Assembly (NCBI GenBank): GCA_021775615.1 | Contig: JAJFHL010000256.1 | Coordinates: 1-43,484, forward strand | Direction: 5' to 3' | Length of the DNA: 43,484 bases | Origin: Hyphomicrobiales bacterium | GTDB taxonomy: Bacteria; Pseudomonadota; Alphaproteobacteria; Rhizobiales; JAJFHB01 | Shown: positions 8,157 to 15,693 of the stretch, one piece after another | How positions within the stretch are numbered: position 1 is the first letter of the stretch | How the letters are laid out: each line of letters opens with the position of its first letter | Program-made: the position numbers and the translations under genes | Notes under the pieces: model-generated | The model's input: the letters and a program-made list of their open reading frames with translations, nothing else | Database searches by the model: none | Told to the model about the DNA's origin: nothing

Positions 8157-8735
8157 GCGGTCAGTTGGCTAGAGAACACGGTGTGTCGCAGCCACGACTC
8201 TTGCCCAGAGGGCCTGTTTTCCACTGATTCAAATACCGCCTCACCTGCTCAACACTACCGGTTTGCTCCAAATCATGCGGTTAATACCGCAAGGAAAACA
8301 ATGGCATGACATTTGGAGTTGCAAAACATTCGTACATGAACGAAGGATACGCACATATTGCTCGAGATGACGGCTGGGGACGAAACGTCATCAAAAACTC
8401 ATTAGTAGGCGGCCTGAGCCGGCTAACGGCATAATAAAGGCTGGGCTTTGACATCGCCGAACACGGACTGAAACGAGAAGCCGTCACTCTGCGGGCAGAT
8501 TTTGGGACCCCGTACGACGACCGCCCGAACTCCTGCAACGTTGCAATGAGCCGCCTTTCCGCTGTCGCTGGCTCAAGCACAACAGCCAACTCCTCCGCTG
8601 ATGCGCCGATACACCGGCGACGGGTAGCGTGCGCCCACGATCGAGCATTCAACGCTGTTACCTGGCCGCGCCATTCTCTGCCGTGCAGGGACGCACGCGA
8701 GATCCTCACAGGACAGGCAATCGAGGCGGCACGAG
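8157..8735. other. About 580 bp with no convincing gene
   Basis: Base composition looks less GC-rich than the flanks. Open frames exist on both strands (8281-8787 minus; 8546-8743 plus) but neither has a ribosome-binding site, a recognisable motif or believable codon use. The minus frame would run over the start of the desaturase gene. The upstream end (8157-8280) has no terminator I can see. This may be a decayed gene or a horizontally acquired scar. The promoter of the desaturase gene should lie in the last 100-200 bases. Confidence 0.5.
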
Positions 8736-9779
8736 ATGACTGAAAACCGCACCATGCAGACGACGCCCGATACTTCAATCGATGCACGGCAACTGGCCCG
8801 CGACCTCTCTCGCTATCGCGAGCCGGTGCAAGGACGAAGCATCATCGAACTGGCAATTACTCTCGGGCCCTTCGTTTTGCTTTGGCTCCTCATGTGGGTG
8901 TCGCTCGAATGGAGCTACTGGCTCTGCCTTCTCCTGGCGGTACCGACGGCCGGCTTTCTGGTCCGCCTGTTCATGATCCAGCACGATTGCGGTCATGGCG
9001 CCTTCCTGCGCCGGCGCGCCAGCAACGACTGGCTCGGCCGGGTTCTCGGGGTGCTCACCCTGACACCCTACGACTACTGGCGGCGGTCACACGCCATTCA
9101 TCACGCGACCTCGGGCAATCTCGATCACCGGGGCATCGGGGACATCAACACCCTGACCGTCCGTGAGTATCAGACGTTGCCCTGGTGGGGGCGGCTTCGG
9201 TACTGGATCTACCGCCACCCGGTGGTGATGTTCGGCGTCGGTCCGGCCTATCTCTTTTTGCTGCAGTTTCGGCTGCCCGTCGGCCTGATGCGGAAAGGGT
9301 GGCAGCCGTGGATCAGCACTATGGTGAACAACGTCCTGATCGGTGTGCTCATCAGTGTTGTGGTCTGGGCCGTGGGCATCGCAGACTTCCTGGCCGTGCA
9401 TATCCCGGTCATGCTTCTCGCGACGTCGGCCGGGGTCTGGCTGTTCTATGTTCAGCACCAGTTCGACGAGACCGCATGGGCACCCAACGATGATTGGGAC
9501 GCCCAGCAGTTTGCCCTGCATGGCAGCTCGCACTATGACCTGCCGGCTGTATTGCGGTGGTTCACAGCCAATATTGGAATGCACCATATCCATCATCTGT
9601 GTAGCCGCATTCCGTTCTACAGGCTGCCCCAGGTGTTGCGCGACCATCCCGAACTCTCGTCGATTGGGCGGCTGACGCCGCTTGAGAGCCTGAAATGCGT
9701 GCGGCTGGTCCTGTGGGACGAAGCCGGGCAGCGTCTTATCTCGTTCTCCGAGCTGCGGTCCCGCCTCAAGCAGGCATAG
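8736..9779 (+). CDS. Membrane fatty acid desaturase (DesA-like)
   Basis: A 347-residue di-iron, membrane-bound desaturase that would introduce a double bond into acyl lipids. The three histidine boxes are present: HDCGH at 83-87, HAIHH at 119-123 and HHIHH at 283-287. Hydrophobic pairs lie at about 40-78 and 195-240. The pattern resembles the delta-12/omega-6 family, and the regiochemistry is not certain. The start at 8736 is followed by an in-frame ATG at 8754 that could also serve. It stands alone before ubiA and follows a non-coding stretch, so it has its own promoter. An electron donor (ferredoxin or cytochrome b5) must come from elsewhere. Confidence 0.9.
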   Translation: MTENRTMQTTPDTSIDARQLARDLSRYREPVQGRSIIELAITLGPFVLLWLLMWVSLEWSYWLCLLLAVPTAGFLVRLFMIQHDCGHGAFLRRRASNDWLGRVLGVLTLTPYDYWRRSHAIHHATSGNLDHRGIGDINTLTVREYQTLPWWGRLRYWIYRHPVVMFGVGPAYLFLLQFRLPVGLMRKGWQPWISTMVNNVLIGVLISVVVWAVGIADFLAVHIPVMLLATSAGVWLFYVQHQFDETAWAPNDDWDAQQFALHGSSHYDLPAVLRWFTANIGMHHIHHLCSRIPFYRLPQVLRDHPELSSIGRLTPLESLKCVRLVLWDEAGQRLISFSELRSRLKQA

Positions 9780-9850
9780 TTGGCCCATTTAGCGTCGGCT
9801 ACCTCTTGTCGCCTTTACGGGCCGAAGCCCAAACGCTAACAGTCGTTGTC

Positions 9851-10813
9851 ATGACATCACCGGAAACAGCCAGCCCGCAACCGTGCACCCCCCAGGTGGC
9901 CGATGCACCGAAACGCAACTGGGTCGACCGATTCGCCCCGGCAAGCGCCCAGCCCTATTGCCATCTTGCCCGCCTCGACCGGCCGATCGGCACCTGGCTG
10001 CTGTTGTGGCCGTGCTGGTGGTCGCTGGCGCTGGCGGCGCATTTCCAGGGCGCCGGCCTGCCCGACTGGTGGCTAATCGTGCTCTTCGGCATCGGCGCGG
10101 TTGCCATGCGGGGCTGCGGCTGTACCTACAACGATCTTGTCGACCGCGAGTTTGACGGCGCCGTTGCGCGCACCCGGTCGCGGCCGATCCCGAGCGGGCG
10201 GGTCAGCGTCATGCAGGCCAAGGTCTTTCTCGTGGCGCAGGCGCTGGTCGGTCTTGTGGTGCTTTTGCAGTTCAACTGGTTTTCTGTGGCGCTCGGCACC
10301 GCGTCACTGCTTATCGTCGCGGCCTATCCGTTCATGAAACGGATCACCTACTGGCCGCAATTCGTGCTTGGGCTTGCCTTCAACTGGGGCGCGCTTCTGG
10401 GATGGGCGGCGGTCACCGGATCGCTGCACTGGGCGCCCGTCGCATTGTACGTTGCCGGCATCGCGTGGACGCTCGGCTATGACACCATCTACGCCCATCA
10501 GGACAAGGAAGACGATGCCCTGATCGGCCTGAAGTCGACGGCGCTGAAGTTCGGCGCCGGGACGACACCCTGGATGATCGGGTTCTACAGCGCCGCCATC
10601 GCCGGCATTGCATTGAGCGGATGGCTCGCCGGCGCAGGCCCGGTGTTCTATGCGGTCCTGGCGGCTGGGGCCGCCCAGCTTGCCTGGCAGGTGCGCTCTC
10701 TCGATGTCGACAACCCGGAACTCTGCCTCAAGCTGTTCCGCTCGAACCGCGATTTCGGCACGATCATCTTCGCGGGCATCGTTGCCGATGCCCTGATGCT
10801 GCACGGAATGTGA
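9851..10813 (+). CDS. ubiA: 4-hydroxybenzoate polyprenyltransferase
   Basis: Transfers a polyprenyl chain to 4-hydroxybenzoate, the membrane step of ubiquinone synthesis. The 320-residue protein has the two Asp-rich motifs of the family: NDLVDREFD at 94-102, and a second motif beginning YDTIYAHQDKEDD at about 210, each followed by a basic stretch (RTRSRPIPSG after the first). Seven to nine membrane helices are apparent. The start at 9851 gives the usual length; the frame open further upstream overlaps the desaturase and lacks family sequence. No strong ribosome-binding site is visible. DUF6101 converges from the other side, as in related genomes. Confidence 0.96.
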   Translation: MTSPETASPQPCTPQVADAPKRNWVDRFAPASAQPYCHLARLDRPIGTWLLLWPCWWSLALAAHFQGAGLPDWWLIVLFGIGAVAMRGCGCTYNDLVDREFDGAVARTRSRPIPSGRVSVMQAKVFLVAQALVGLVVLLQFNWFSVALGTASLLIVAAYPFMKRITYWPQFVLGLAFNWGALLGWAAVTGSLHWAPVALYVAGIAWTLGYDTIYAHQDKEDDALIGLKSTALKFGAGTTPWMIGFYSAAIAGIALSGWLAGAGPVFYAVLAAGAAQLAWQVRSLDVDNPELCLKLFRSNRDFGTIIFAGIVADALMLHGM

Positions 10814-10820
10814 TCGCGAA

Positions 10821-10833
10821 GATCCCGCTCTAG
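10821..10833. repeat. Truncated copy of the RIME-like element end
   Basis: GATCCCGCTCTAG is identical to the right end of the element at 3734-3746, but the partner arm and loop are missing. As at gshA, the CTA here (10830-10832) is the TAG stop codon of the minus-strand gene, in this case DUF6101. Confidence 0.55.
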
Positions 10834-11462
10834 TGCGGCTGGTGCGCGGTCGGGCCTTCGCGGCCCGCGTTCAGCTGATAGACGTTGTCCGTCTCGGCCC
10901 AGGCGCCGCGCGCAAGCCGGTTGGCCGGCATACGCCGAGGCAGGGCTTCGCCGGCCGCGAGCTTGTTGATGCCCTGAAACGGATCACGCAGGTCATCGGC
11001 GCCATCGAGCACTTTCGGCGTCAGGCCGAGCGCATGGCTCCATTGGGTCCAGCGGGCCGCAAGTCCGTCCGTATCAGCGGTGATGCAGACCGGCACCTGA
11101 ATGTTGTGTTTCTCGGAATAAAGGCTCAAACCGACCATCACGTCGCCGGCTTCGTTGAACGCCAGGGCGCCCCACAGAACCACGTCGGAAAAGTCCGAAA
11201 ACGGGATTTCCCGCGGCAAATGCGCGACATTTTCCGATTTGCGCTTCAAAATGACCGCATCGCCGGTCATTGCGACGGTCCATTGGACCTCTTCGCCCAG
11301 AGAATTCGTAGCTTTTTCCACCAGTGTGTATTCCAGCGGAAGATAGTGCGGTTCGATGCACAATTCGCATTCAATCCAGGCCGCACCGTTCTGCGGCCAT
11401 GAGATTGCCGAACCCATATCGTTGTACCCTGACGTCATTGTTTTATAGTCCTTGTACGCCAT
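10830..11462 (-). CDS. DUF6101 family protein
   Basis: A 210-residue soluble protein of a family I know from Hyphomicrobiales, usually next to ubiA. Function is unknown. No signal peptide or membrane segment is present. The C-terminal 50 residues are basic and Pro/Arg-rich. An ATG at 11438, eight codons in and preceded by AAGGA at about 10 bases, is an equally good start. The gene converges on ubiA with 16 bases between them and takes its TAG stop from a RIME-like fragment. The family call is from memory of the sequence style and synteny. Confidence 0.75.
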   Translation of the reverse strand: MAYKDYKTMTSGYNDMGSAISWPQNGAAWIECELCIEPHYLPLEYTLVEKATNSLGEEVQWTVAMTGDAVILKRKSENVAHLPREIPFSDFSDVVLWGALAFNEAGDVMVGLSLYSEKHNIQVPVCITADTDGLAARWTQWSHALGLTPKVLDGADDLRDPFQGINKLAAGEALPRRMPANRLARGAWAETDNVYQLNAGREGPTAHQPH

Positions 11463-11645
11463 CCCTTATGCCTCACCATAGCGCGCAAGTTTTGGTATCC
11501 CATTAAGAAGGTGGGTTAATGGAAGGTGTCTATCGGAAGGGTTGCAACCGCGGCTCCCGGCATCTCGCCGTTTCCCTTTTGGCCGCAGGATTGCTACAAC
11601 GCAGCATTGGTTTTACGCACAGATTTTCAGGGAAAAGCCGACACA

Positions 11646-12998
11646 ATGGACAAGGCCGAACAACACAGCCGGCTCGCCGGTATCGCATCGCACGCGCTCG
11701 AGCGCGCCAAGTTTCACGGCGCCGACGCCGCCGACGCGATTATCGTGGAGGGCGGGTCGACCAATGCGGGATGCCGGCTCGGCAAGTGGGAGGACATCGA
11801 AAGCTCGGAGTCCCAGGACATGGGCCTGAGGGTCCTTGTCGGCAAGTCGCAGGCCAACGTGTCGACCACCGACTTTGACCTGAAGGACATCGACACCCTG
11901 GCTGAACGCGCCGTCGCCATGGCCCGAGTTTCTCCCGAAGACCCCTATTGCGGCCTGGCGGACCGGGAGCTGCTGGCCCGCGACCTGCCCGAGCTCGAAC
12001 TCTTTGACGACACGCAAATGTCCACCGACCAGTTGCGCGAGCTTGCCAAGGAGGCGGAGAACGCGGCGTGGGAGGTTGAAGGCGTGACCAACTCGCTGGG
12101 TGCCACCGCGTCAGCCGGCTATGGCGGCATCGTTCTGGTCACCTCGGACGGCTTCGAGGGCGCCTATCACTCGTCGTCCTATTCGCTCTCCTGCGCCATG
12201 GTGGCCGGCGAAGGCACCGCCATGGAGCGCGACTACGATTACTGCACCGTGCGCCACTTCTCCGACATGGATGACGCCAAGGGGATCGGCCGCGAGGCGT
12301 CCGAGCGCGCCCTGCGCCGTCTCAACCCGAAGAAGATGTCGTCGCAGGCGGTGCCCATCATCTATGACAAACGGATCTCGTCGACCCTCGTCTCGCACCT
12401 GTCCTCGGCCATATCGGGCACTTCGATCACCCGCGGCACCAGCATGTTGAAAGACTCCATGGGCAAACAGGTCTTCGCCGACAGCATCACCATCAGGGAC
12501 AACCCGCACATCATCCGCGGTCTCAGATCGAAACCGTTCGATGCGGAGGGCGTGGCCAACGGCCTGACCGACCTGGTCCTGGACGGGGTGCTGCAGACCT
12601 GGATCCTGGACAGCCGGTCGGCGCGGCAGCTCGGCCTCAAGACCACCGGGCACGCGGGACGCGGCACCGGCTCTCCGCCGACGCCCTCGGTGTCGAACCT
12701 CTACATGGAAGCTGGAACCAAAACGCCCGAGGATCTCATCGGCGTGATCGAAACCGGTTTCTTCGTGACCGACCTGATCGGCATGGGCGTCAGCACCGTC
12801 ACCGGCGACTACAGCCGAGGTGCTGCCGGATTCTGGATCGAGAATGGCGAGATCACCTATCCGGTGAGCGAGGTCACCATCGCCGGCAACCTGCACGACA
12901 TGTTCATGAACATCACGCCGGCAAACGATCTCGAGTTCCGGCACGGCACCAACGCGCCGACACTCCTGGTCGAAGGCATGACCCTTGCCGGCACCTGA
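11646..12998 (+). CDS. pmbA: TldD/PmbA family metallopeptidase component
   Basis: The TldE (PmbA) half of the TldD/TldE heterodimeric zinc protease, which in E. coli matures microcin B17 and degrades CcdA; TldD carries the zinc site. The 450-residue length and the C-terminal hallmark GVSTVTGDYSRGAAGFW with NGEITYPVSE are typical. The ATG at 11646 with AGGGAAA upstream is preferred over the longer frame from 11526. No tldD is in the window. The next gene, a CysQ-like phosphatase, overlaps it by 14 bases, so the two are co-transcribed. Confidence 0.95.
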   Translation: MDKAEQHSRLAGIASHALERAKFHGADAADAIIVEGGSTNAGCRLGKWEDIESSESQDMGLRVLVGKSQANVSTTDFDLKDIDTLAERAVAMARVSPEDPYCGLADRELLARDLPELELFDDTQMSTDQLRELAKEAENAAWEVEGVTNSLGATASAGYGGIVLVTSDGFEGAYHSSSYSLSCAMVAGEGTAMERDYDYCTVRHFSDMDDAKGIGREASERALRRLNPKKMSSQAVPIIYDKRISSTLVSHLSSAISGTSITRGTSMLKDSMGKQVFADSITIRDNPHIIRGLRSKPFDAEGVANGLTDLVLDGVLQTWILDSRSARQLGLKTTGHAGRGTGSPPTPSVSNLYMEAGTKTPEDLIGVIETGFFVTDLIGMGVSTVTGDYSRGAAGFWIENGEITYPVSEVTIAGNLHDMFMNITPANDLEFRHGTNAPTLLVEGMTLAGT

Positions 12999-13782
12999 CG
13001 CATCCGACGATACCGCGCTGCTGCGCGAGGCGGTCGAGGACGCCGGGCAGCTTGCCCGCGAGTTGGGCGCAGAGGGTTCCGAGCACTGGTGCAAACAGGA
13101 CGGTACGCCGATCAGCCATGCCGACCTTCGGGTGAACGAGCTGTTGAAGGACCGCCTCACCGGCGCCCGGCCGGACTATGGCTGGCTGTCGGAGGAAACC
13201 CAGGACGACCGCCGCCGCCTCGACAAGCGCCGGGTCTGGGTCATCGATCCTATCGACGGCACCAGCGCGTTCCTCAAGGGCGACCCGCACTGGACCGTGA
13301 GCGCCGCGCTTGTGGAAGACGGCAGGCCGGTGGTGGGCATGGTCTACAACCCGATGACGGCGGAGTTCTTCGAGGCGGCCTCGGGAAAGGGCGCACGCCT
13401 CAACGGCGATGTCATCCAGGTTTCAGAGCGCTCCGATCTGAAAGGCGCACGCATGATCATGCACCGCTCTCTCCTGCGATCGGACCGGTGGGCCGAACCC
13501 TGGCCCGACCTCACCGCCGAGATGCGCAACTCGATGGCCTACCGCCTGTGCCTCGTCGCCTCCGGCGCCTTCGACGCCACGGTTGTGGTCAGCGCCAAAA
13601 GCGAGTGGGATCTGGCGGCCGCCGATCTCGTGGTGCACGAGGCGGGCGGAACGGTGAGCGCCCATGACGGCGCCCGCTTCACCTACAACCAGGCCGCCAT
13701 CGGACTGCCGAATGTCCTTGCCGCCGGGCCCGGCCTGTACGATACGTTGCTCACGCGCACCAGAGCGCGGCGGAACACTTAA
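12985..13782 (+). CDS. Inositol monophosphatase-family enzyme, CysQ-like
   Basis: A Mg2+-dependent phosphatase of the IMPase superfamily, probably a 3'(2'),5'-bisphosphate nucleotidase (CysQ), which recycles PAP from sulfate assimilation. Metal-binding motifs are visible: LSEE at 68-71, DPIDGT at 88-93 and SEWDLAAADLVVHEAGG near 207-223. The 265-residue length fits. The likely start is a TTG at 12985 with AAGG eight bases upstream, inside the end of pmbA. The pmbA-IMPase-DUF4170 order is typical of the order. Inositol-1-phosphatase activity is the main alternative. Confidence 0.88.
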   Translation: MPAPDASDDTALLREAVEDAGQLARELGAEGSEHWCKQDGTPISHADLRVNELLKDRLTGARPDYGWLSEETQDDRRRLDKRRVWVIDPIDGTSAFLKGDPHWTVSAALVEDGRPVVGMVYNPMTAEFFEAASGKGARLNGDVIQVSERSDLKGARMIMHRSLLRSDRWAEPWPDLTAEMRNSMAYRLCLVASGAFDATVVVSAKSEWDLAAADLVVHEAGGTVSAHDGARFTYNQAAIGLPNVLAAGPGLYDTLLTRTRARRNT

Positions 13783-13795
13783 GCGGGGATATCAC

Positions 13796-14053
13796 ATGAG
13801 CGAACAGGCGCCCGAACAGCTCCTCCACCTGGTCTTCGGCGGAGAACTCTCCGAGCTTGACGACGTCGATTTCAAGGACCTCGAGAAGCTCGACATCGTC
13901 GGTATCTTTCCGAACTACGCCACCGCCTACGACGCCTGGAGAAACGCCGCGCAGCGCACCGTGGACAATGCCCAGATGCGTTACTTCGTGGTGCATATCC
14001 ACAAGCTGCTCGATCCGGGAGACGAGCCAGAACACGATCTGGAGAAAAGCTAA
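13796..14053 (+). CDS. DUF4170 family protein
   Basis: An 85-residue acidic soluble protein. FGGELSELDDVDFKDL followed by DIVGIFPNYATAYDAWRN is the DUF4170 signature as I recall it. Function is unknown. It lies 13 bases after the CysQ-like gene with GCGGGG before its ATG, so it is probably the last gene of the pmbA operon here. In relatives it is usually followed by waaA and lpxK; here transcription seems to stop at a hairpin that overlaps the stop codon. Confidence 0.88.
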   Translation: MSEQAPEQLLHLVFGGELSELDDVDFKDLEKLDIVGIFPNYATAYDAWRNAAQRTVDNAQMRYFVVHIHKLLDPGDEPEHDLEKS

Positions 14054-14064
14054 CGGGGCTTTTT
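14045..14064 (+). terminator. Rho-independent terminator overlapping the DUF4170 stop codon
   Basis: AAAAGC (14045-14050) pairs with GCTTTT (14058-14063), with a further T at 14064. The TAA stop codon (14051-14053) sits in the 7-base loop. The stem is short, so termination may be partial. Confidence 0.5.
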
Positions 14065-14094
14065 GTGTTGGGTCTGGGCCGGTGCCGTACTCGA

Positions 14095-14310
14095 TCAGGT
14101 CGCGCCGGTCTGACGCCTGAACGCCACCTCGGCGCTGACATAGGCCTCCTGCCGGTCGGCGTCCCAATAGCGAAGCAACTCAAGCGGAATCGGCTTGCCG
14201 GTCACCGCGCAGCGCACGAAATCGCCTGGAACCTTGATCTGATAGTCCCCCGACTGATAATTCAGCTGGGCTTCGTTTCCGGCGGTAAACTTGGGTTCGA
14301 ATCTGTTCAT
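14095..14310 (-). CDS. DUF2093 family protein
   Basis: A 71-residue protein of a family restricted, as far as I know, to Alphaproteobacteria. The core reads YQSGDYQIKVPGDFVRCAV followed by GKPIPLELLRYW. Function is unknown. It converges on DUF4170 with only 41 bases between the coding regions. In Hyphomicrobiales that I recall it sits next to lpxK and mutL, and neither is present here. Confidence 0.88.
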   Translation of the reverse strand: MNRFEPKFTAGNEAQLNYQSGDYQIKVPGDFVRCAVTGKPIPLELLRYWDADRQEAYVSAEVAFRRQTGAT

Positions 14311-14406
14311 GGCGAGGCTGGATCAAACATAGTGCTTTCTGGTGGCATACATAGTACGCCACCCGGCGTTTGGCCAGCTTTCGCGCACCATGATAGGGAA
14401 ACTTGA

Positions 14407-14751
14407 ATGAAACTCGCAAAGTTCCTGATCGTATTAGCGTTCCTGTCGCTCGCCGCCTGCGGCGTTCCGGTGCCGCCGGAAAAGGCGAACTACATCGGTG
14501 AGTGGAAGGGCCTTGGCATGAGCCTCGTCATCACACCCGACGGCGGCGTCGCATATGAACGCACTTCGGGCGGCGGTTCTTCATCCCTCAAGGGACCATT
14601 GCAGAGTTTCGATGGAGACAACTTCACCGTCGGCATCTTTTTCATGAGCAGCACATTCGTCGTTTCCGAACCGCCGCATGAAGAGGACGGTGTCTGGAAA
14701 ATGGTCGTCGATGGTGTCGAACTGGCCAGAGTGCCGCCCGGGACCAGCTGA
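14407..14751 (+). CDS. Predicted small lipoprotein
   Basis: A 114-residue protein with a lipoprotein signal sequence: basic start, hydrophobic core and lipobox LAAC with the modified Cys at residue 18. The mature part (GEWKGLGMSLVITPDGGVAY and later GVWKMVVDGVELARV) looks like a small beta-rich domain. No family is recognised. It is divergent from DUF2093 and faces the GFA remnant, in a patch that seems specific to this lineage. Envelope location is inferred from the lipobox. Confidence 0.8.
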   Translation: MKLAKFLIVLAFLSLAACGVPVPPEKANYIGEWKGLGMSLVITPDGGVAYERTSGGGSSSLKGPLQSFDGDNFTVGIFFMSSTFVVSEPPHEEDGVWKMVVDGVELARVPPGTS

Positions 14752-14755
14752 CGTC

Positions 14756-15165
14756 TCAGCAGTCTGCCAACTGATCCGTCTCGTCCGGCAAGTCCGAACC
14801 CGCAGTCACCCATGATAGCCTGGTGTCACAGTGCCACTGGACCGAGGGAACATGACCTTCGGGCTCATCGAGCGAGCCAAACCAGATGGCGGTGTGGTCG
14901 CGATCCGCGTGCTGGGCGGCGATTGGCGAGCCGCAGGTGGAGCAGAAACCCACGGTTGACCGTGACGCTCGACTGGAACCAGGCAGGCTCTCCCCTGACG
15001 ATGCGCAGCGCCACCCGGCGGAACAGTGCCGCCGTCCCGAAATGTTGCCTACGGCCTTCCGGCAGCGCCGGCAGTGACAGTATCACCTGAAATGGCGGCC
15101 CACGCCTCATAGCGCACCGCGCCGCACAGGCAGCCGCCCGTGATTGCCTGTCGCTTGCCCTGCAT
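14756..15165 (-). pseudogene. GFA-family (glutathione-dependent formaldehyde-activating-like) pseudogene
   Basis: Pieces of one GFA/CENP-V-fold protein occur in order but in different frames: GGCLCGAVRYEA from the start at 15165, GPPFQV near 15090, CHCRRCRKAVGNISG near 15050, then TAALFRRVALRIVRGEPAWFQ near 15000, and finally GFCSTCGSPIAAQHADRDH to the stop at 14756. At least four single-base-type frameshifts separate them. The zinc-binding Cys pairs (CLC, CHCRRC, CSTC) are all recognisable, so decay is recent, or the local sequence contains errors. Neighbouring genes are intact, which argues for real decay. Confidence 0.8.
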
Positions 15166-15364
15166 GGCCTGTCACCTCGGATTCAGTTGAAACCATTGAA
15201 ACACGATCTTGCGCGCCGCCTAACGGGCCTGAAACATTGCCCTCCCATATGCCTCTCCAGTCGAGAAGACTTGAAACCCATGGAGTGGGGGAAATGACGG
15301 TTGCCGGCCAAGGCCAGTTCGCATGCCCCCAGCCACAGCAAACTGACCGAAAGGACCCGTACCC

Positions 15365-15637
15365 ATGTTCCGTAAAACCCTCATCGCCGCAACCCTTGCC
15401 GCTGTAACCCTCACCGCGGGCGCTGCCAGCGCCGCCGAGATGTCCACCGTCGCCAAGACCGACTACAGGCAGTATTTCCACCTCACGGCTGGAAAATCCG
15501 ACTATGAGCGTTGTGCCCGTTTCTCCATCGCCGTCTACAACGCCTGCCTCGAGACCGCGGGCAACAATTCGACCAAGATCCGCAGCTGCCGCAGCCACTA
15601 CCAGGGCAATGTCCAGCGCTGCCAGGCCATTCGCTAA
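15365..15637 (+). CDS. Small secreted four-cysteine protein
   Basis: A 90-residue protein with a clear Sec signal peptide (about residues 1-23, cleavage near ASA/AE). The mature part of about 67 residues has exactly four Cys, at 50, 61, 75 and 86, spaced 11, 14 and 11 apart, consistent with two disulfides in a helical hairpin. No family is recognised. It lies between the GFA remnant and xseA, and ends at a strong hairpin terminator. Periplasmic or extracellular location is inferred. Confidence 0.8.
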   Translation: MFRKTLIAATLAAVTLTAGAASAAEMSTVAKTDYRQYFHLTAGKSDYERCARFSIAVYNACLETAGNNSTKIRSCRSHYQGNVQRCQAIR

Positions 15638-15656
15638 AGGTCCGACCGATACAAAG

Positions 15657-15693
15657 GCTCAGCGCCTGGTCCCCTTCAGGCGTTGAGCTCTCT
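15657..15693. terminator. Hairpin terminator between convergent genes
   Basis: GCTCAGCGCCTG (15657-15668) pairs with CAGGCGTTGAGC (15677-15688) except for one G-T position, with an 8-base loop and then TCTCT. It lies between the four-Cys gene and the end of xseA and may serve both strands. Confidence 0.65.

Noticed and set aside
8160-8235. Possible tRNA-like stretch beginning TCAGTTGGCTAGAG
   Set aside because: It resembles a D-arm, but there is no T-arm consensus, no anticodon stem of the right spacing and no acceptor stem pairing.
8281-8787. 168-codon open frame on the minus strand
   Set aside because: It overlaps the start of the desaturase, has no ribosome-binding site and no recognisable motif, and its composition (many Arg, Ser and Cys) looks like a non-coding frame.
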